Origin: Acanthochlamys bracteata
Taxonomy: Eukaryota; Streptophyta; Magnoliopsida; Pandanales; Velloziaceae
Direction of reading: 5' to 3'
Length of the DNA: 64,000 nucleotides
Assembly (NCBI GenBank): GCA_019914995.1
Contig: CM034138.1
Location: forward strand, 2,294,001 to 2,358,000
The notes beneath the pieces are model-generated. The model saw only the letters and a program-made list of their open reading frames with translations, was not told the origin of the DNA and ran no database searches. The position numbers were made by a program, and so were the translations under genes. The stretch's first letter is position 1. The number at the start of each line of letters is the position of its first letter. Shown piece by piece: positions 25,530 to 35,740 of this stretch.

Positions 25530-27473
25530 CTACAGGTCAGGCATGCCTATACCAGCCTTCGCATCATAAGTTTTCTCCATCACAAGATCCAGGGGAGTAT
25601 CTTTGGGGCCAACTGCGTCAACAAGACAAAACAAGCTATCAATCATTGCAAAAATGTGTACCATACCAAAAGATGAAAAGAAAAAGGAGTTGAGAAAAGG
25701 AATTAGTAGGAAACCAACACATGTACAAAAGGCAGCACATATCACAATTTGCATTTAAAAAAGAGAACTTGAATGTACAAAGAGCAGCTATTATTTTTGC
25801 CAACTGCACAACTACGTCCCTGCACATTTCCATTAGTTTTGCTAGTAAAGCTGATGACAAAATGACAGCTACATGTAAATCTACATGAAGAAGCAGATCT
25901 GAAGCTATGATAACTTGAAAATTTTTCATCAGAAACAAACAATATGAAGTAAAAAATATTTCCGCCAGTAGATATTATCTAGCTCCTTTGTGGAAGTTAG
26001 AAATAGAACTCTCATGCATTAAATTCAGTAGTAAGCTCATATGTCCCATTTGAGATAGAGGCTCGTTTTACAATGTTACGCACTATTGGGCCAATAGGAC
26101 ATGAAAAGTGATCATGTGCATTTAAAAAATTTATCATCTAGAAAGCCACAATCCTGGTAATCCATATTCAAACAATTTGTCAAAAAAATCCTTTTCAAAC
26201 AAAATATCTTTTGTTAATCTTGATAATAAAAAAGTGTTTGCAAATTATCAATCAACAGCTGTTTACGACATTAGTTTATCCAGCTAAAACAATCCCCATT
26301 GATGATGATAAATACTTAGAAAAAGTTAAGCTTCCATAAAACCACTGCTGCTTATAAGCTGGCACCATTTGTTAACCAAGTCAAAATATGACTAGTATTT
26401 GATAGCCTATAATAAATTCACAATTAATAGGTCCATATAACCAGTGTATAAACAAATATATTTTCTACTAACAAGTAAAAAGAGGTAATGAAAATAGTGG
26501 TGCTATAGAGGTATTACACATTGTAGGTCTTGGCTTTCTTCTCATTGTCAATATCTCAGGACGAGGGATTATGGATCCAGAAGCTTCTTGTCCTCGAGAA
26601 ACTCTGACTTTAGACCCATCCTCCAAGTACTTATACCCAATCTTACAAGGTTTCCTGAATGAGGAGAATAAGACATACATTAACCAATCAAGAAAAGCAA
26701 ATAGAAACTTAACACCAGCACGCTATTATATCACTATAATTGAAATTATCGTACCCAGTAACAGGATCAAGGACCTGAACATTTGAGACATGAAGTGGAG
26801 CTTCAACAGAGAAGATACCACCTTCATGCCCCTGTCCTTGCTTGATATGTTTCTTCACCTGCAAAACACAATCCAAATATAATTATTAATTTGGTCCTCT
26901 CAAATCTCAATGCCAATCTTCATATATACAATCTGCATAAAACAAAATTCAACTACTTTTAACGTCCTTCTATCATCAAAAGAACCCAATTCTTATTTAT
27001 AGGAAATTTCAAATGAACAAAAGAAGAAGTCGAACATCCAGCAGTTACCTAGGTGTCCTTCCTCATTTCATACAAATTTAAAAAGAAAAAGAACTTTGGA
27101 TATGCTACGTGAATGATAAACCCCTTGATGTACTTCAGATTCAAAGCATGAAGAACTAGAAACTGAAACAAGTGCAAGCATAGTAACAAACCAAATTCTT
27201 GCCCTCGACGATGACACGGTTTTGGGATCGGATTACGCGTTTTATCGCTCCCGTCTCGCCTTTGTCCTTCCCTCGTATAATCATCACCTTCTCACACAAG
27301 CAAATCAACGAAGCAAATCAAACGAAGCAATTCGATTGCAACAACAAAAAAAAAGGGAGAATCCGTTTTGATCCTTGAAAACGAACGAATATCAGAATAG
27401 TATCGCAGATTACATTGTCTCCGCGGAGAATTTTCCACCTGCGGATCAGTTTCTCGGCCGCCTTCCAACCCAT
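25530..27473 (-). CDS. Large ribosomal subunit protein uL24m, mitochondrial
   Basis: Five coding exons on the minus strand: 27473-27414, 27287-27192, 26858-26755, 26654-26518 and 25612-25530, giving 159 residues, the usual length of the plant mitochondrial L24 family. It binds 23S-type rRNA and helps nucleate the mitoribosomal large subunit. It begins [20 protein letters not shown]. The KOW motif follows ([20 protein letters not shown], about residues 21-40), then [60 protein letters not shown], and the end [15 protein letters not shown]. The exon 4 donor was placed at GTAATA (junction PTMFGPKD), because the alternative GTGTAA breaks the frame. An in-frame ATG at 27572 would add 33 residues; the MGWK start matches the family and is preferred. 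Confidence 0.92.
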
Positions 27474-27609
27474 GTCTCTCGCTGTTTGTTGCTCTGCAAT
27501 TGCGAGCTCTTTCAGCAGCGGCGGGTTCAGGGTTTCTGGAGCGGAGATCAAAGAAACGTTTTTAGGCTTCATCTAGCCCAGTCAGACCTGAACATGGCCC
27601 GAACGTAAT

Positions 27610-28420
27610 CTGACCCCAAGGAACTCTTACATGCCAAAATATTAATGTAGCAATTTACACTCCCGAAAATAAGAAAGAAAGCATTTACACAATTATTTTT
27701 TCAGATAAAGGATTCTCACACATGCATTGTTACTGATGCAATACAAAATTCAAGAACTTTTAGAGTGCTTATAGAATTAAAATTTTAAAATAAAAATATT
27801 TTGAAGATTTTAAACAATAAATTTGATTTTTTCAACTTATAAAAATTAAAATTATATATATAAAACTATTACGACCTATAAATTTTTTTTAAATTTATAA
27901 AATATTTGGAAATTTTATTGAAAAACGTTAATTGTTTATTTGATGTTTATTTGAAATGATAAGCACGCAATGCCAAACATTTTCTTCACCAAATTCAAAT
28001 TTGGAGACAATTTTCACTAGTTCATTACAAGAGTATACAGGTATTGTATTGCAAACACAAAAAACAACAAACTTCTAAATTCACTTTCATTTACAAGAAG
28101 CTCACTTCTAAATTCACATTCAAAAACAACAAACACAAAAATCACTTGTATACTCATTTTCAATTACAGTCAGATACAAAAAAATCTTACTCACTTTTCA
28201 ACAAATACATTTTTAAAAACTCATTTTTTATTAACTCACTTCTTTGCAACTGATGCACACCCTTCTGTGATGATAAGATGACTAGGTACTTACAAGGTAT
28301 AAACATCACCATCTGAAGTTTCCCATCAGTATAAGAATTTATTATACTCTAGAATGCCTATGACATTGGCTCCGAGAAGGCATTTGCAGAGAAATATAGC
28401 ATTAGTTCGCGTACAAGAGC
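27610..28420. other. Intergenic AT-rich region upstream of uL24m
   Basis: uL24m promoter lies close to 27600. An AT-rich repeat-like block (about 27755-27945) follows, then a low-complexity stretch rich in ACTTCTAAATTCAC and AAACAACAAAC words (about 28040-28210). No gene recognised. Confidence 0.4.
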
Positions 28421-28439
28421 ATCCTGCTCAATGGACTAT

Positions 28440-29075
28440 TTTGAAGTTGTAACCAAGCCTCCATAGCCTCTGATGGCTGAAACCTGGATAATCAATAAGT
28501 GAATGAAAACAGTGCACGATCTCCAACTTATAATAAGATGGTGAGTCATAAGCTTTGATACACGATATGCACCCGAGTATGACAAGTTAATGAGGTGTGC
28601 TCTATATGAAGGCTAACTGCAGAATATGTTGGCTTGGCAAGTAGCATTTTCACAGATTTTAGGAAGGTTCATCTTTCAGGTACTTTAAAATCCAGTTAGT
28701 TCAAGTAATAAGAAAATTTTCGACTATCCTTCTTTTAGAAATGTGATCTTAGTTGAAGGAACTGCCCCTCTAGCAGATTTATTGTTTTATTATTTAAAAA
28801 TCCATTGCCCATCACCTACTTTGAAAATGAACTGTTACAGCATAGTGCATTTAACTTTATGTAATTAATTAAGTGGAAAGATAAACTGAAATCAAATGTC
28901 AAACAGAAGAAATGAGACATAGAGTTACTCTGCTGGGGTGAAGAGATACAGAAGATGCTGAGCACATTGAATTTTTGAAGCGACCTTTCCATTTAAGCTG
29001 TAGTGTGTGAGCAGTGGCTTAGAACCAACTGCAAGAACCTGCATCCAGATTGTAGGATTTAAAAAATGAAAGATC
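28440..29075 (-). pseudogene. Decayed fragment resembling THO6/DWA1 WD40 protein
   Basis: On the minus strand, an exon-like piece preceded by TCTGGATGCAG (about 29045-28920) encodes VLAVGSKPLLTHYSLNGKVA followed by SKIQCA. As I recall the family, this matches the last WD40 region of THO complex subunit 6/DWA1 (pattern LAVG..PLL, then QCAP). Right after QCA the frame is lost and a stop follows, although shifted frames still read SVSLHPAG-like residues. A second piece near 28485-28450 encodes RGYGGLV, like the conserved GGYGGLVDV near the family's C terminus. No upstream exons are found before the NMT promoter at 29.4 kb, so only a 3' fragment remains. Seen: similar short peptides in order, and broken frames. 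Inferred: gene identity. Confidence 0.45.
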
Positions 29076-29520
29076 ATAACATAATAAGAATCATCTCCTT
29101 TACAATAGAGAAGGCAAGAACATACTGCATACACACTGAAGGTAAATGACAGGCACTACCAGTCCATATTTATACATTCAGGACAAAGGAAAACATGTCA
29201 AGGTAATTAGCAGGCTTTTAGTGTAGTACATTCTAGATGTGAACTTGAGACCTTTGATTCACTACTTGATTGGAAAGCTTAAGATGAGAGATGAGAGAAG
29301 AACATTTTTCAGGAGAAGAGTAGATTATATTATTTGATGCACATTCCGAACAACGCTCTCATTATATGCAATAAATCTTACCGTCAATGGACCTGTAAAA
29401 TATTATTTCTCACCATTGAGAGATTATTCAATTTGATACCCTAATTTATCTAAATTCGACGATTCCAAAGCTCAACCTTTTTCATCTCCCCTAAGCCTTC
29501 GCCTTCGCGATCGCGCTGAG

Positions 29521-29528
29521 AACCCTAA
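29521..29528 (+). promoter_or_regulatory. telo-box-like AACCCTAA in the NMT leader
   Basis: AACCCTAA sits in the 5' leader about 20 bases before a leader-intron donor (AAAG/GTAATC, intron about 29543-29639). Telo-box motifs are common in promoters and leaders of plant translation and growth genes. Function inferred. Confidence 0.45.
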
Positions 29529-29641
29529 TCTTGAATCTAAAGGTAATCTATCTTCTGTTCCTGATCAATAAATAATCAGTATTTTGTTTCAACTTCTTTG
29601 TCTTGTTCAATGATCAGTAGTTTCTAATCAAATCTCCAGAA

Positions 29642-30931
29642 ATGGCAAGTTCGGAAGAGGACGGGAACACGAACCCTGATCCGAGATCTGATCCAAATCC
29701 GAATAGCGAAGGCTCTATTGAATCACTAGCTCGCCAGATTCAGGAATCTTTGGCCGTCGGCAAGCGTCACAGGTTTTGGGAAACCCAACCTGTTGGTCAG
29801 TTCAAAGACCTTGGTGATACTAGTCTTCCTGAAGGCCCGATCGAACCACCGACTTCGTTATCGGAGGTAAAACAGGAGCCTTATAACCTCCCTGCTTCTT
29901 ATGAATGGTCAACTTGCGACATGGATGATGAAGGAACGTGTGCTGAGGTTTTCACTCTACTCTCTGCTAACTATGTCGAGGATGATGAGAGCATGTTTAG
30001 GTTTAACTACTCCATGGAGTTTCTCAGGTGGGCTCTACGTCCCCCGGGTCATTACAAGGCATGGCACATTGGTGTGAGGGTTAAGACTTCGAAGAAGCTC
30101 GTCGCATTTATTACTGGTGTTCCTGCTCGCATTCGTGTCCGGGATGATGTTGTTAAGCTGGCTGAGATCAACTTTCTTTGTGTTCATAAGAAGCTTAGGT
30201 CGAAGCGGCTTGCACCTGTCATGATCAAGGAGGTTACACGACGAGTGCACTTGGAGAATATCTGGCAGGCAGCTTACACAGCTGGTGTTGTTTTGCCTAC
30301 GCCTATCACCACTTGCCGATACTGGCACCGATCTCTCAACCCGAAGAAGCTGATTGATACCGGTTTCTCAAGGCTTGGGCCACGCATGACCATGAGCCGC
30401 ACGATAAGGCTGTACAAGCTCCCAGAGTCAACTGTTACTCCTGGATTCCGTAAGATGGAGCTCCGTGATGTGCCTGCAGTCACTAGGCTCCTAAGGCAGT
30501 ACCTGATCCAGTTTGTGGTTGCGCCTGATTTTGATGAGGATGATGTTGAGCATTGGCTTCTTCCAGTGGAGAATGTAGTGGACAGTTATTTGGTTGAGAG
30601 CCCTGAAACTCATGAGATAACGGATTTCTGCAGCTTTTACTCCCTTCCATCGTCCATTCTGAATAACCAGAATTACTCGACTCTGAAGGCAGCATATTCA
30701 TTCTATAACGTCACCACAAAGACTCCTTTGGTTCAGCTGATGAATGATGCAATCATTGTGGCAAAGCAGAAGGACTATGATGTCTTCAATGCCCTTGATG
30801 TTATGCATAACGAGTCTTTTCTGAAGGAGCTGAAGTTTGGGCCTGGGGATGGACAGCTGCACTACTACCTATACAACTATCGCATACAGAATCCCCTTAA
30901 ACCGTCAGAGCTTGGACTTGTGCTTCTGTGA
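29642..30931 (+). CDS. NMT1: Glycylpeptide N-tetradecanoyltransferase (N-myristoyltransferase)
   Basis: One coding exon of 429 residues, full length for the plant family. The enzyme moves myristate from myristoyl-CoA to the N-terminal glycine of cytosolic proteins, directing them to membranes. Family marks: FWETQPV near residue 45, FNYSMEFLRWALRPPGHYKA (about 121-140) and WHIGVRV after it, EINFLCVHKKLRSKRLAPVM (about 175-194, the acyl-CoA binding and catalytic core), SLNPKKLIDTGFSRL, DVEHWLLP, FYSLPSSI, and the C-terminal GLVLL, whose terminal carboxylate is the catalytic base in characterised NMTs. A short leader intron (about 29543-29639) ends AATCTCCAG two bases before the ATG. No sign of damage. 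Other ORFs on either strand here are shadows. Confidence 0.96.
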   Translation: MASSEEDGNTNPDPRSDPNPNSEGSIESLARQIQESLAVGKRHRFWETQPVGQFKDLGDTSLPEGPIEPPTSLSEVKQEPYNLPASYEWSTCDMDDEGTCAEVFTLLSANYVEDDESMFRFNYSMEFLRWALRPPGHYKAWHIGVRVKTSKKLVAFITGVPARIRVRDDVVKLAEINFLCVHKKLRSKRLAPVMIKEVTRRVHLENIWQAAYTAGVVLPTPITTCRYWHRSLNPKKLIDTGFSRLGPRMTMSRTIRLYKLPESTVTPGFRKMELRDVPAVTRLLRQYLIQFVVAPDFDEDDVEHWLLPVENVVDSYLVESPETHEITDFCSFYSLPSSILNNQNYSTLKAAYSFYNVTTKTPLVQLMNDAIIVAKQKDYDVFNALDVMHNESFLKELKFGPGDGQLHYYLYNYRIQNPLKPSELGLVLL

Positions 30932-31173
30932 TCTTCCATATGTGACGGGGTTTGATTTTGAGAGTAATCTTAGATTCTTGTTTGTTCTTGTTACTGAAGT
31001 CTGCAAGACTTTTGGTTTTGTTCTACTCTTTTCAGTTTGAGGTTGGTTTAGTTGTCATCATTTTCTGTGTAGGAGGCTCAAGTTAGGGTGTCTATCCATT
31101 CACAAGTTCATCTTTTATGCCTCTGTAGGGGATCATCTGGCTCTTCTTCAGCATACTTGACAACCAATGTCTA

Positions 31174-31326
31174 AAGGTGTGTTTCAAGCACAGAATTCAT
31201 TATTTTTCTATCAGATTTTGAGTTTCAATTTATTTTTGTATTCAATTTATTCCGAACTCATTCTGATCCACTTTTTATGAAATTTAATTCCACCAAACTC
31301 AGTTTCAATTAATTAGGAAACACCTT
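31174..31326 (+). mobile_element. Short MITE-like element (153 bp), family A derivative
   Basis: Ends are AAGGTGTGTTTCAAGC and, inward on the other strand, AAGGTGTTTCCTAATT: an 8-bp perfect inverted repeat (AAGGTGT with following T) that then diverges. The inside contains TCAGATTTTGAGTTTC and AAACTCAGTTTCAATT, like parts of the longer elements at 37571-37863 and 48606-48899, so it looks like an internally deleted relative. Confidence 0.55.
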
Positions 31327-32479
31327 AACCTGTGCTACCACCATGTGATGTAGGAAAGCCAGAACGGACTGATGGCATGCGTTATTTTTGTGTAGGGTCC
31401 ATTTTGGATAAGCTGAGTGTACAGTCCTGAAGTGAATAGTCCCAGTGTAGCATATGATTTAGCTATAAAATTGTAAGCCAGGCAGCCGAGGAAGATCAGT
31501 GTTGCTGTCATAGTACCAACAATTGAACATGTGGAGAAGGCAGGTTTGTGTCTGTTAACTTGTAAAAAATGCTAAACAAGCTCCTTGGATTCTTTTGCTC
31601 TTAACTGAGAAACAATTTGGGAAGAGATTTGAATCTCGGATATCCAGGCTTCATCCTTTGAAGTCTGTTTTGCAAGGGTGAAATAACTCTCATTATACTA
31701 ATGACACATGGTATAAAGCCATCTTTGGCATGATGTATAATATTGTAGAAAATTCTTTCAAAAATTTAGGAGTATAAAAAAATTATACATATAGTATAAA
31801 CTTCTTTTATTAGAAAATCATAAAAATATTTGGAAAGGTCTTTTAAAAATCTATTCTTTTAGCTGTTCTGAACATTACCTAAATGTATAATCGATTCTTC
31901 TGGTCCAAAAATATTTGGCTGTGCTAACACAGATTGTGTATCACATGCATCCATGCGGTCAAGTGTGCGAGCATCTTATCCACACCCTATGTCAGTTCCA
32001 TGATTTTGCCTTTGACGGGCGTCTCTGGGTGGAGTCGGTAGACAAAATATGCATAATTGCGGGAGCAATTGTTGTAGCATCGAGAACGCCACCAATCTGT
32101 TCGCAAAAACTTCCATAACATTTCTCCGTAAAACTTTGTACTGATCATCATTGTTTTCTTGTATGTAGCTGCATTTAGTTGACTAAAATTGCCGGTATGA
32201 TAAGTTTCATTATAGGCAATTATCTTCAACATTAGTGGTTGTAAGGGTGTTGAAAGGGTAGCCATCACCCAAGTCTTCATCCGAAATTCTTTAGCAGATC
32301 GTGAATAACACCAATCTAGAACGAACGATGCGCAGCCAAATGAACTCCTTATTCTAACTGTGACGATGCCTACTAACTGAAAGCGATACAGGAGATATAA
32401 TGGAAGGCAGTTTCCGAATAGTTTAGGAGCATATGATACGATCTGCCAAGCTATACATGACAGGAAGCAGTAATTAGAG

Positions 32480-32700
32480 CATTACCAATACTCAGGTTAG
32501 AGCGTATTTTACTAAAACTCTAAAACCGAATTTTCAAAAATAATTTTTTTAAAATAAAATTTAAAATAAATTCAATTTTTATATTTACTTGTTATGAAAA
32601 TAAATTTAAAATAAAATTATAGTTTAAATTTTAAATTTTAAAAATAAAATTTTTAGTTCAAAAATTAATTTTTACTTTTATATTTATAATGTTTTGAATA
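32480..32700. mobile_element. AT-rich repeat block, degenerate
   Basis: A/T-rich stretch from about TAGAGCATTACCAATACTC to TTTATAATGTTTTGAATAA with repeated AAAATAAAATTT words. Resembles degenerate copies of the dispersed element families; ends unclear. Confidence 0.25.
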
Positions 32701-34703
32701 AACTGAAAGTAGATGGAAAAGTGAGTTCGAACCTTAGGTAACCACACCCTTACCTGACGGGTGTGTACCTGAGGTGGTATACAGCCAGTGCTTTGCACAA
32801 CATTTAAGTCTTAAACATACGTTAGATATACCCATAACTATGGTCAAATTTCTATGAATCATGATTCTGCACCTTCCTTTTCTTGAGGAGATGAATCTGC
32901 AGTTCCTAATAGCTCAACTCCAACACTCTTGGAGAATTGAAGTCACAGTTGAAATTCAAAAAATAATAATTAAAAAAAAATTCTCTTACTATGCAGCTCT
33001 TCTGTTTCAAGAAAAAAGTCTCTACAGATTACCTCTCAGAATAACTTGGTACAGGGTTTGTTATTGCGACCTGGAATAAGACATAAAAATGTCAAAAGCA
33101 AAGCACGCAGCTTGAAACACTAATTATGTTATGACTGCCTTCACTCAGAAAAACAGGCATTATAGCACCTCTACTCCCTTTAACCAGATATTAAAAACAT
33201 GCTATAAAGCTGAATTATATAGATATCAAAAACATGCTAACATTGCAGAATGATATAGTATCCAAGCGGAACACATTACTTTGGAAGGCCTTTTACAAAA
33301 CAATTACATCAACTATATAAAATGCTGGAAATCCAAAGGCAAAACACAGGTGGACTGCCAGAGCAAAAGTTGCAGATAGCTGTTTCATATTAGTTCAAAG
33401 AAGAGCATCTAAGTGGAAAACTGCATGAGAAACATATTCAAAGCATCTCATGCATTATTAATGATATTAGGAAAGGAAAATATGCAAAACCAACTCGTAT
33501 GAAAGTTTGCCTCGTGTTTATGCTCTTAGAGGAAGTTAAGGACATCACATATCCAACCAGTTATCTCTGCCCATCAATCTTGCAAGTCTTCATAATCCAA
33601 ACTAGGTCTCTGTTCACTTGGCTGCTATGAATAATCACTTCAAATGGAATGGAGCACTAAGGCAAACATTGAAACTAAGGCGAGCGGTTTAATGAACTAG
33701 CTGGATGCGCATGATTACTAGAATTCTAAGGTACAAGATGTCGGTATGTTTTTCATCCATCTTCTTGTAAAACACACATGAGCTGCCAGAAATACTTCTA
33801 GATAAGTATTTGATTTTAGAGATGGAAAATTCTAACTGTATTATCATGTGTAAGGTCACCATAATTTTGGTTACATTGACTGGCTGCATAACACAGACCG
33901 TGCAACAGCAGAGCCAAAATATAGATTAAAATGGCTAAAAATCTAAAGTAAGGAGGTGGAAGAAATACTTAAAGACTCATAAGTTGCTACTCTGCTACCG
34001 ACCACCTTAATAAGTTTCAAGATGTGCCAGAATCTAATTACCGAAGTCCAGAGAATCAAAAACATAATACTAACAAAGCCGATGGCCCGATGACAAACAT
34101 AAATCCGATTACTCAACCACCACAGAGAAGAGAGCAGGCATCATAAAGAAGCCCTTCTTTTTCAGACAAATGATGCTTTAAAACCAACCTCCATTTGCTC
34201 TAGCAAAACAATTGACTCTTTGAAAAGAAATCTTGGGTCTATAAGATTATGAAGAACATGAACAATACTTCTGATCTAGTTATCACACATAGAGAGCTGC
34301 ATTCATCACCTTTTTTTTTTCCTAGCAAAAACTGAACTAAATCCATGTCATGCATTTTGATGATATGCAAAAACAAAACTATTAGAATTAGAATAAACTA
34401 AAAGAAAGAATTCAACGGTCTACCTAATCAGATATATCATAACAATTCATAGATGGTCAAATTTTCCTTTGGCAAGCAAAAGCTGTAACCTATGTTCACT
34501 GGCTGTAGCCACCACTTTACTCTTCAAAGGAAGAGTTAAAAGAAGCACATAGAACTATAATCCATGTTTTAGCAGACAATCAAAATCCATATTCCAAAAT
34601 TTTTCTTACAACTATAAAACACACAAAAATTAAAATAGAGCTGAAAAATCAATGGAGTACCACGACAACAGTGATAAACAACGAGAGATCTGTCGATAAA
34701 ATT

Positions 34704-35057
34704 TCACCGCCATCCATAAACAGCATGATTGAACCGATCCTTAAGCCACCGGAAGCTTTTCCTAAACGATCCTTTCATCTTGCTTTCAACAGAATACGCT
34801 TTATAACTAGCAACCCTTTTCTTTCTCTGGAACTCAGGATCATTAAACCCCCACCCACCACCACCATCGCCGTTCTTCGTCGTCGAAGCAGAAGAGGAAC
34901 CAGATATACTTCTCCCTTTTTTCAACTTGAAATCTCTCCCAGTCGCCGGCGGTTCATTGTAAGCGCTCCCACCGTGCGGCGTGCTGTAGCTTCTGAAATC
35001 ACCGGGCACAATCCCTCTCCCGCCATAGACTTCTATCTGCATCCCGTTCTTGTCCAT
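34704..35057 (-). CDS. DUF3511 domain protein
   Basis: Single-exon ORF of 117 residues from ATG 35057. The family is plant-specific, small and basic, of unknown function. The N-terminal part MDKNGMQIEVYGGRG and DFRSYSTPHG is followed by a basic Ser-rich linker (KLKKGRSISGSSSASTTKNG) and the conserved C-terminal block: DPEFQRKKRVASYKAYSVES, then KMKGSFRKSFRWLKDR and a final VYGWR. This block defines DUF3511. An in-frame ATG at 35198 would add 47 residues, but that stretch is a CT-microsatellite leader (giving SLSLSLTS) and is probably not translated. Minus strand, standing alone with no partner genes nearby. Confidence 0.85.
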   Translation of the reverse strand: MDKNGMQIEVYGGRGIVPGDFRSYSTPHGGSAYNEPPATGRDFKLKKGRSISGSSSASTTKNGDGGGGWGFNDPEFQRKKRVASYKAYSVESKMKGSFRKSFRWLKDRFNHAVYGWR

Positions 35058-35129
35058 GGCAGAGGAAGAAAAAGAAGAAACTATTCTCTCTAGATAGTGG
35101 AAACTTCCTCTCTCTAGACTCTCAGAAGA

Positions 35130-35160
35130 AGTGAGAGAGAGAGAGAGAAACAGAGAGGAA
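35130..35160. repeat. (GA)n microsatellite in DUF3511 gene leader
   Basis: GTGAGAGAGAGAGAGAGAAA and AGAGAGG run on the plus strand, i.e. CT-rich in the transcript leader. CT-rich leaders are frequent in plant promoters and 5' UTRs. Confidence 0.8.
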
Positions 35161-35257
35161 GAAAAAGTGTGTGCTGGAGTTAGTGGAGAGGTTTCCAAAC
35201 TTCAATGCAATTCAATAGTGGTGCTGAATATGCTGATAGTTCAAATTGGACTTTTAC

Positions 35258-35497
35258 GGCGTGTTTATCGAAATCTCAAATTCAATTTTTTTAAAATTTA
35301 TTTTTAATATAAAAATATATATATATATTAAAATAAATTTTTTTATTATAAAATTTATTTTAATTTTTAAAATTTACTATAAATATTATATTAATATATA
35401 ATTTTATTTTTTATTAAATATTTTTAATTTATAATTTAATTTTTATTTGACTTTGAAAAATTTATTTTATTTATTTTTTTATCAAGATAAACACGCC
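35258..35497. mobile_element. MITE-like element with 12-bp perfect inverted ends
   Basis: About 240 bp. Left end GGCGTGTTTATCGAAATC; right end inward GGCGTGTTTATCTTGATA. The first 12 bases (GGCGTGTTTATC) are identical. The core is A/T-rich with no ORF. Flanks read TTTTAC and TTTAAT, so a short T/A-rich target duplication is possible. It lies just upstream of the DUF3511 gene leader. Confidence 0.7.
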
Positions 35498-35505
35498 TTT
35501 AATTC

Positions 35506-35740
35506 AAGCGTGTTTTAATTACTTAAACATGAATTTTATAAAATAGAATTAAGAAAGTATAATTAGATGAAATAAAATCTAGATAATAATTTAAATATAT
35601 AAAATTTGAAATAAAATTTAGTTGAGAGTAAAATTTTATTAAAGCAGAGTTTGATATAAAAGTTCCAAGTAAAATCTGTAAAGTAGATTAAATTTACGAT
35701 TTGAAAAAAAAGTTAAAATTTGATAAAACAAAATATGCCT
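35506..35740 (-). mobile_element. MITE-like element, family A (minus orientation)
   Basis: Starts AAGCGTGTTTTAATTACTT nine bases after the preceding element and ends ATAAAACAAAATATGCCT. The order of motifs (TTTTATAAAAT near the left, then AGTAAAATTTTATTAAAGCA, AAGTTAAAATTTGATAAAAC near the right) parallels 61026-61281. No ORF. Confidence 0.5.

Larger units (their letters stand above)
30932..34703. other. Intergenic region between NMT and the DUF3511 gene
   Basis: Begins with NMT 3' UTR (to about 31150). Holds a short MITE-like element (31174-31326), a degenerate AT-rich block (about 32480-32700), and a long stretch of mixed composition (32750-34650) with no recognisable coding sequence; its last part is probably the DUF3511 gene 3' UTR. 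Short ORFs are unassigned. Confidence 0.4.

Noticed and set aside
30035-30701. Minus-strand ORFs opposite NMT
   Set aside because: Mirror frames of a well-conserved single-exon enzyme; no independent support.
32720-32790. GAGTTCGAACC, resembling a tRNA B box
   Set aside because: No matching A box, acceptor stem or cloverleaf could be built around it.
34671-35093. 140-residue plus-strand ORF over the DUF3511 gene
   Set aside because: Antisense of the conserved DUF3511 frame; composition (Arg/Ser/Thr-rich) is what antisense of that sequence would give.
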